NCBI GenBank assembly: GCA_043769845.1
Contig: JAYVIX010000147.1
Location: 1-10,673, forward strand
Origin: UBA9547 sp043769845
Lineage (GTDB): Bacteria; Bacteroidota; Bacteroidia; Cytophagales; UBA9547
Direction: 5' to 3'
Length of the DNA: 10,673 bases
Shown here: in pieces, positions 7,381 to 10,673 of the stretch
How positions within the stretch are numbered: the stretch's first letter is position 1
Layout of the letters: each line of letters starts with the position of its first letter
Made by a program: the position numbers and the translations under genes
The notes under the pieces: generated by a model
Seen by the model: the letters and a program-made list of their open reading frames with translations, nothing else
Told to the model about the DNA's origin: nothing
Database searches by the model: none

Positions 7381-7465
7381 TATGTTGCAACAGTCCTATT
7401 GTTCCATTTGCATTTTTTTAATTTGGACTGACTTTCAAAAATAATTAGTCGGATTTCAGTAGTTA

Positions 7466-7480
7466 ATTATCAATGATAAT
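7466..7480. repeat. 15-bp palindrome over the HTTM gene start
   Basis: ATTATCA (7466-7472) and TGATAAT (7474-7480) are perfect inverted arms around a single A at 7473, which is the first base of the ATG start. The alternative in-frame ATG at 7479 lies at the right edge. This is the second palindrome in the window centred on a start codon. It could be an operator or an occluding hairpin, or chance. Confidence 0.55.
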
Positions 7481-8798
7481 GTTTAATCGCTTCTTCTATC
7501 AACCCTTACACATAGCGCCATTAGTCGTTTTTAGAATCTTATTTGGCTTGGCCATGTTCATCAGCACGGCTAGGTTTTTGCTTTTGGGTTGGGTCGAAGA
7601 TCAATATCTAAAACCACTCTTTCATTTTTCGTATTATGGTTTCGAATGGGTGAAAATACTTCCTCCTTTCGGAATGTATGGGCTTTATTTTTTAATGCTG
7701 ATTTCCTCACTCGGCATCATGCTTGGTTTGTTTTATCGTTTATCCGCAATCGTTTATTTCCTCGCTTTTACTTATATCGAACTCATCGACAAGACCTATT
7801 ACCTCAATCATTATTATTTTGTAAGCCTAGTCGCATTTCTGCTTTGTTTCGTTCCTGCCAATGGAATGTATTCTGTGGATGCAAAACGTAAACCAACTAT
7901 TCACCAGGAATTTCTGCCAGCTTGGTGTATTTATATTTTCAAATTCCAGCTTGGTTGTGTCTATTTTTTTGCTGGTATTTTCAAAATAAACAGCGAATGG
8001 TTGCTGAATGCGATGCCGCTACGACTTTGGTTGCCTGCCCATGACGATATGCCTATTTTCGGTTTTCTGTTGAAAGAACTTTGGGTTGCCTACGTATTCA
8101 GTTGGGTCGGAATGCTATATGATATTTGCATTCCATTCTTGTTGCTGTACCGCAAAACGCGATTACCTGCTTATTTTATATTAATATTTTTTCATTCAAT
8201 TACTGGCTATTTCTTTCAAATAGGCGTTTTTCCATTGGTGATGAGCATGTGCACACTTATTTTCTTTGACAGTAACAAGTATTTTGTAGGTAGTAAAAAT
8301 CAAGAAACTCAATCTTTGAACATTCAAAATTCAACTTTAAACTATTCTCCGAATTCATCATTTAAAATTTTCCTAATCAGCACTTACATCATTATACAAC
8401 TAACTCTCCCTTTTCGCTACTTGCTTTATCCCGGCAATTTGTTTTGGACCGAGGAAGGCTATCGGTTTTCGTGGCGCGTCATGTTGGTGGAGAAAGCCGG
8501 TTATGCCAACTTTCGTATCCGAGACAATACAACTGGCAACGAGTTTGATGTCATCAACCGTCAGTTTTTGAATACTCATCAAGAAAAACAAATGGCTTTT
8601 CAGCCCGATATGATCTTGCAGTTTGCTCATTTCTTGGGCCATTATTACCAACAACAAGGCTTCAAAAACATTTCAGTTTTTTGTGACAGTTATGTAACCA
8701 TGAATGGAGCTGCTTCCAAACCTATCATAAACTCTGAAGTAGATTTATTAAAAGAAAAGGAAAATTTCAGTCCTAAAACATGGATTACGACTTGGTAA
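7473..8798 (+). CDS. HTTM-domain, vitamin K-dependent gamma-carboxylase-like membrane protein
   Basis: Integral membrane protein of the family that includes animal vitamin K-dependent gamma-carboxylase. Bacterial members have no established substrate. It has 441 residues with many hydrophobic helices in 12-265 and one more at 298-312. Recognisable family blocks are DKTYYLNHYYFVSLVAFLL (106-124), YFFAGIFKINSEWL (164-177), HSITGYFFQIGVFP (241-254), LPFRYLLYPGNLFWTEEGY (312-330), then RFSWRVML (331-338) and PDMILQFAH (378-386). The lysine in DKTYYLNHYY (Lys107) probably aligns with the catalytic lysine of the human enzyme; this is from memory of the family. The C-terminal soluble part is complete (SYVTMNGAASKPIINSEVDL, 406-425), so this is the full two-part form rather than a bare HTTM domain. 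Residues 281-295 are an Asn/Ser-rich linker encoded by AT-rich repeat-like DNA. The start is ATG 7473 or ATG 7479. The symporter gene follows after 32 bp. Confidence 0.88.
   Translation: MIMFNRFFYQPLHIAPLVVFRILFGLAMFISTARFLLLGWVEDQYLKPLFHFSYYGFEWVKILPPFGMYGLYFLMLISSLGIMLGLFYRLSAIVYFLAFTYIELIDKTYYLNHYYFVSLVAFLLCFVPANGMYSVDAKRKPTIHQEFLPAWCIYIFKFQLGCVYFFAGIFKINSEWLLNAMPLRLWLPAHDDMPIFGFLLKELWVAYVFSWVGMLYDICIPFLLLYRKTRLPAYFILIFFHSITGYFFQIGVFPLVMSMCTLIFFDSNKYFVGSKNQETQSLNIQNSTLNYSPNSSFKIFLISTYIIIQLTLPFRYLLYPGNLFWTEEGYRFSWRVMLVEKAGYANFRIRDNTTGNEFDVINRQFLNTHQEKQMAFQPDMILQFAHFLGHYYQQQGFKNISVFCDSYVTMNGAASKPIINSEVDLLKEKENFSPKTWITTW
8315..8342. repeat. Repeat-like AT-rich stretch inside the HTTM linker
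   Basis: The stretch contains the direct repeat ATTCAA (8322-8327, 8329-8334) and the inverted pair TTGAA (8316-8320)/TTCAA (8330-8334). It encodes SLNIQNSTLN within the linker at residues 281-290. The composition differs from the flanking membrane-segment codons and resembles intergenic AT-rich repeats rather than coding sequence. I infer that a small repeat was inserted in frame in a tolerant loop. Confidence 0.35.
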
Positions 8799-8830
8799 TC
8801 TAAAAAGAGAAATATTTTATACCTTCATGG

Positions 8831-10048
8831 ATGAAGAAACTATTCTCTAATCTTACCTTTTGGGTTCTCATCGCCATTTTATTAGGCATTTTTATCGGGC
8901 ACTTTTTCCCGAACACTGGTATTCAAATGCAGATTCTCGGTACAGGGTTTGTCGAAATAATTAAAGTATTCATCATTCCGATCGTATTCCTAACCATTTC
9001 ACTAGGAATAAGCGGAATGAGCAACCTCAAGCAAGTCGGAAAAGTTGGAGGCAAAGCCCTTCTATATTTTGAAATCGTGACAACATTGGCCTTATTTATT
9101 GGCTTAGCAATTGCCTTTATTTTAAAACCTAGTGAAGGAGTTATTGCACAAACTGGCGCAATTAGCGAAGTGGCTAAGTTCCAAACTGGTGAAACAAGTT
9201 TTAGTTGGCTCACTTTTTTGAAAGCAAATCATACCATCCAAGTCTTGATTATCGCAATCCTTTTTGGTATTTGGCTAAGCAAGTATTCTAAAAAAGAACA
9301 CATCATTGCTTTTCTAACCAAAATCTCAAAAATCGTATTCAAAGTTTTGCATTGGGTGATGCACCTAGCTCCAATTGGAGCTTTTGGAGGCATGGCGTTC
9401 ACGATTGGCAAATACGGCATCGAAACTCTCATTCCTTTAGCAAAACTGATGATATCAGTTTATGCTACCATGGGTTTGTTTGTGTTTGGCGTTTTGTATT
9501 TGATTTTAAAACAATACAAAGTGAGCATTTTTAAATTTCTGTACTATATCCTAGCCGAATTGCTATTAGTATTTGGCACTTCTTCTTCGGAAGCCGCTTT
9601 GCCTTCCTTGATAGAAAAGTTGGAAAAGATGGGCTGCCATAAGTCGGTAGTAGGTTTGGTAGTGCCGGCCGGTTATTCATTCAATTTAGACGGAACTACC
9701 ATTTACCTTTCTATGGCGGTAGTTTTTTTAGCGCAAGTTTATGGAGTTCAATTGAATCTTAGTCAGTTATTTACCATCATTGGCATCTTGATGGTCACCT
9801 CCAAAGGAGCAGCAGGTGTAACAGGAAGTGGTTTTATCATCTTGGCATCTACACTCACCGCCATTCATGTCATTCCATTGGAAGGACTTACTTTACTTTT
9901 TGGAGTAGATAAATTCATGTCAGAAGCTCGCGCCATTACCAACTTTGTTGGTAACGGTGTAGCTACTATATGGATTTCGAATAATGAAAAGGAATTTGAT
10001 CGAGAGAAAATGGAGGAAGCTTTTGAAATAAATCGAAGCTCGAATTAG
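8831..10048 (+). CDS. dctA: DctA-like C4-dicarboxylate:cation symporter (DAACS family)
   Basis: Inner-membrane secondary transporter of the glutamate/C4-dicarboxylate symporter fold, 405 residues, near the usual 400-430. The re-entrant hairpin 1 signature is TSSSEAALP (250-258). The unwound helix-7 motif is NLDGT (285-289, NMDGT in many relatives). Hairpin 2 is SKGAAGVTGSGFI (324-336). Helix 8 is DKFMSEARAITNFVGNGVAT (360-379). Aligned to archaeal GltPh, the conserved arginine (Arg367) and asparagine (Asn371) are kept, while the aspartate that binds the substrate amino group is replaced by Ser364. With hairpin 2 and helix 8 so close to DctA, succinate, fumarate or malate is a better substrate guess than glutamate. 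The start ATG 8831 gives a normal short amphipathic N-terminus. It lies 32 bp after the HTTM gene without an evident promoter of its own, so co-transcription is likely. The stop is embedded in an inverted repeat. Confidence 0.93.
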   Translation: MKKLFSNLTFWVLIAILLGIFIGHFFPNTGIQMQILGTGFVEIIKVFIIPIVFLTISLGISGMSNLKQVGKVGGKALLYFEIVTTLALFIGLAIAFILKPSEGVIAQTGAISEVAKFQTGETSFSWLTFLKANHTIQVLIIAILFGIWLSKYSKKEHIIAFLTKISKIVFKVLHWVMHLAPIGAFGGMAFTIGKYGIETLIPLAKLMISVYATMGLFVFGVLYLILKQYKVSIFKFLYYILAELLLVFGTSSSEAALPSLIEKLEKMGCHKSVVGLVVPAGYSFNLDGTTIYLSMAVVFLAQVYGVQLNLSQLFTIIGILMVTSKGAAGVTGSGFIILASTLTAIHVIPLEGLTLLFGVDKFMSEARAITNFVGNGVATIWISNNEKEFDREKMEEAFEINRSSN

Positions 10049-10083
10049 GGTCAGACCGCAAGTCGGCATCCTAAATCCCTAAT
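10044..10083. repeat. 7-bp inverted repeat around a GC-richer insert at the symporter stop
   Basis: ATTAGGG (10044-10050, containing the TAG stop at 10046-10048) and CCCTAAT (10077-10083) are perfect arms around 26 nt that are richer in G and C than the surrounding DNA (it includes ACCGCAAGTCGGCATCC). An inner alternative pairing of TTAGG with CCTAA (10070-10074) exists. No T tract follows directly, so a standard intrinsic terminator is not supported. It may be an interspersed repeat or a 3' processing hairpin. Confidence 0.4.
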
Positions 10084-10415
10084 AATAGAAAAATTTCTTT
10101 CGTACCTAGAACTTAATTCCAATTTTCGAACTTGTATTTTCGTTGCTAACACACTCATTATTTACTACTCAACGTTTGAAAAGGATTTAAAATCTTCAAT
10201 AGTTACCAAAAATGACGGAGGAATTTTTGAACATTACGATATCTTTTTATTTATGAAATCGATAACTTCGCTCCATTCGCTTTTGCAATCTCTATTCAAT
10301 ATTCAGCTATTAAAAAATGTGCTTCATTTAATGCTTGTTTCGTTTGCAAGGTTCCAGATCTATCTTTTCTTGTAACCTTTTGACACTTTCACGTCTAATA
10401 CTAAAATAAGATAAA
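10049..10415. other. Gene-free intergenic stretch before the dioxygenase gene
   Basis: 367 bp of AT-rich DNA with stops in all frames. The longest plus-strand ATG ORF is 40 codons (10253-10375), with no suitable ribosome binding site and no recognisable product. On the minus strand, one frame over roughly 10250-10365 reads as ordinary-looking helical protein with in-frame stops, which could be a decayed gene, but I cannot name it. The left edge holds the inverted repeat at the symporter stop, and the right edge a sigma70-like TTGACA. No tRNA fold was seen. Confidence 0.5.
10380..10407 (+). promoter_or_regulatory. Weak sigma70-like promoter candidate before the dioxygenase gene
   Basis: TTGACA (10380-10385, perfect -35 consensus, also TTTTG as in the Bacteroidetes -33) is followed after 16 nt by TAAAAT (10402-10407, five of six to TATAAT). 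Transcription would begin about two bases before the ATG at 10416, giving an almost leaderless mRNA. The Bacteroidetes -7 octamer is absent here, so this may be a chance match. Confidence 0.25.
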
Positions 10416-10673
10416 ATGGAAAGACGTAATCTATTAAAACTGTTACCATTATCGGGTGTTTTTTCTCTCGTAGATTTTGCATCAGCATTTGGTACAGACA
10501 AGTGCAATACAACTAGCGATATACAGGGGCCTTATTACAAACCGAATGCACCCTTCAAAACAGATATTTCGGGCAATGATTTTGGTCCCAAATTATTCAT
10601 TTCGGGAACGGTGTATGGTGCCGACTGTATTAGTCCGGTTGCCAATGCGATAGTAGATGTTTGGCAGGCTGAT
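10416..10673 (+). CDS. Exported intradiol ring-cleavage dioxygenase, N-terminal part (truncated by window edge)
   Basis: Only the first 86 codons are inside the window. Residues 3-8 (RRNLLK) followed by a hydrophobic stretch to about 25 resemble a twin-arginine (Tat) export signal, consistent with a protein that folds with its metal before export. IQGPYYKPNAPFKTDI (36-51) matches the 'EGPYY.P.AP.R' opening of the intradiol dioxygenase/protocatechuate 3,4-dioxygenase beta-like family. FISGTVYGADCISPVANAIVDVWQAD (61-86) is the conserved 'G.V.D..C.PV..A.V..WQA' strand pair. The ferric-iron ligands (two Tyr, two His in the family) lie beyond the edge, so activity cannot be judged. Family members open catechol-type rings between the two hydroxyls; the substrate here is unknown. 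The ATG at 10416 follows an A-rich leader. A dicarboxylate importer lies upstream, but in a separate transcription unit. Confidence 0.88.
   Translation, partial: MERRNLLKLLPLSGVFSLVDFASAFGTDKCNTTSDIQGPYYKPNAPFKTDISGNDFGPKLFISGTVYGADCISPVANAIVDVWQAD

Noticed and set aside
10250..10365. Possible decayed gene on the minus strand with helical-looking sequence broken by stops
   Set aside because: No family could be recognised and the signal could arise by chance; a translated search of this stretch would decide it.
10253..10375. 40-codon ORF between the symporter and dioxygenase genes
   Set aside because: It has no ribosome binding site at a usable distance and no recognisable motif; the GGAGGAA at 10217-10223 is about 30 nt from the ATG.

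Overview
The window looks like chromosomal DNA of a Bacteroidetes bacterium, probably of the Cytophagales type (moderate confidence for the phylum, low for the order). The base composition is AT-rich. DnaA carries the GGVGLGKTH form of Walker A. Ribosome binding sites are absent or A-rich rather than Shine-Dalgarno-like. Two intergenic sites match the Bacteroidetes -7 promoter octamer TAnnTTTG. A large secreted protein has the Ig-like plus outer-membrane-barrel look common in this phylum. No phage, plasmid, CRISPR, tRNA or rRNA gene was seen.

Layout from left to right. At 1-1303 (minus strand) lies the N-terminal part of a ComEC/Rec2 DNA-uptake channel, cut by the window edge. It follows dapF (diaminopimelate epimerase, 1326-2108, minus) after 22 bp, and the junction is an AT-rich inverted/direct repeat that supplies the end of dapF. 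A 452-bp spacer with three short, closely spaced direct repeats separates dapF from the divergent dnaA (2561-3970, plus). dnaA converges on a 709-residue secreted protein of unknown function (4007-6136, minus). That gene sits downstream of a YheT-type alpha/beta hydrolase (6194-7159, minus, TTG start) and probably shares its transcript. A 313-bp divergent promoter region follows, with the same octamer TAATTTTG facing each way. The plus-strand genes are an HTTM/vitamin K-dependent gamma-carboxylase-like membrane protein (7473-8798) and, 32 bp later, a DctA-like C4-dicarboxylate symporter (8831-10048). A gene-free 367-bp stretch leads to the start of an exported intradiol ring-cleavage dioxygenase (10416 to the window end, truncated).

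How the genes relate. The left part is housekeeping: replication initiation, peptidoglycan/lysine precursor supply and DNA uptake. The right part is envelope and nutrition: a secreted or outer-membrane protein, a hydrolase, a membrane oxidoreductase-like protein, a dicarboxylate importer and an aromatic-ring dioxygenase. I see no single pathway joining them and no clear new multi-gene system. The best leads are the unknown 709-residue protein, palindromes placed exactly over two start codons, and short AT-rich repeats that have become coding sequence at the ends of dapF and dnaA and perhaps in a linker of the HTTM protein.
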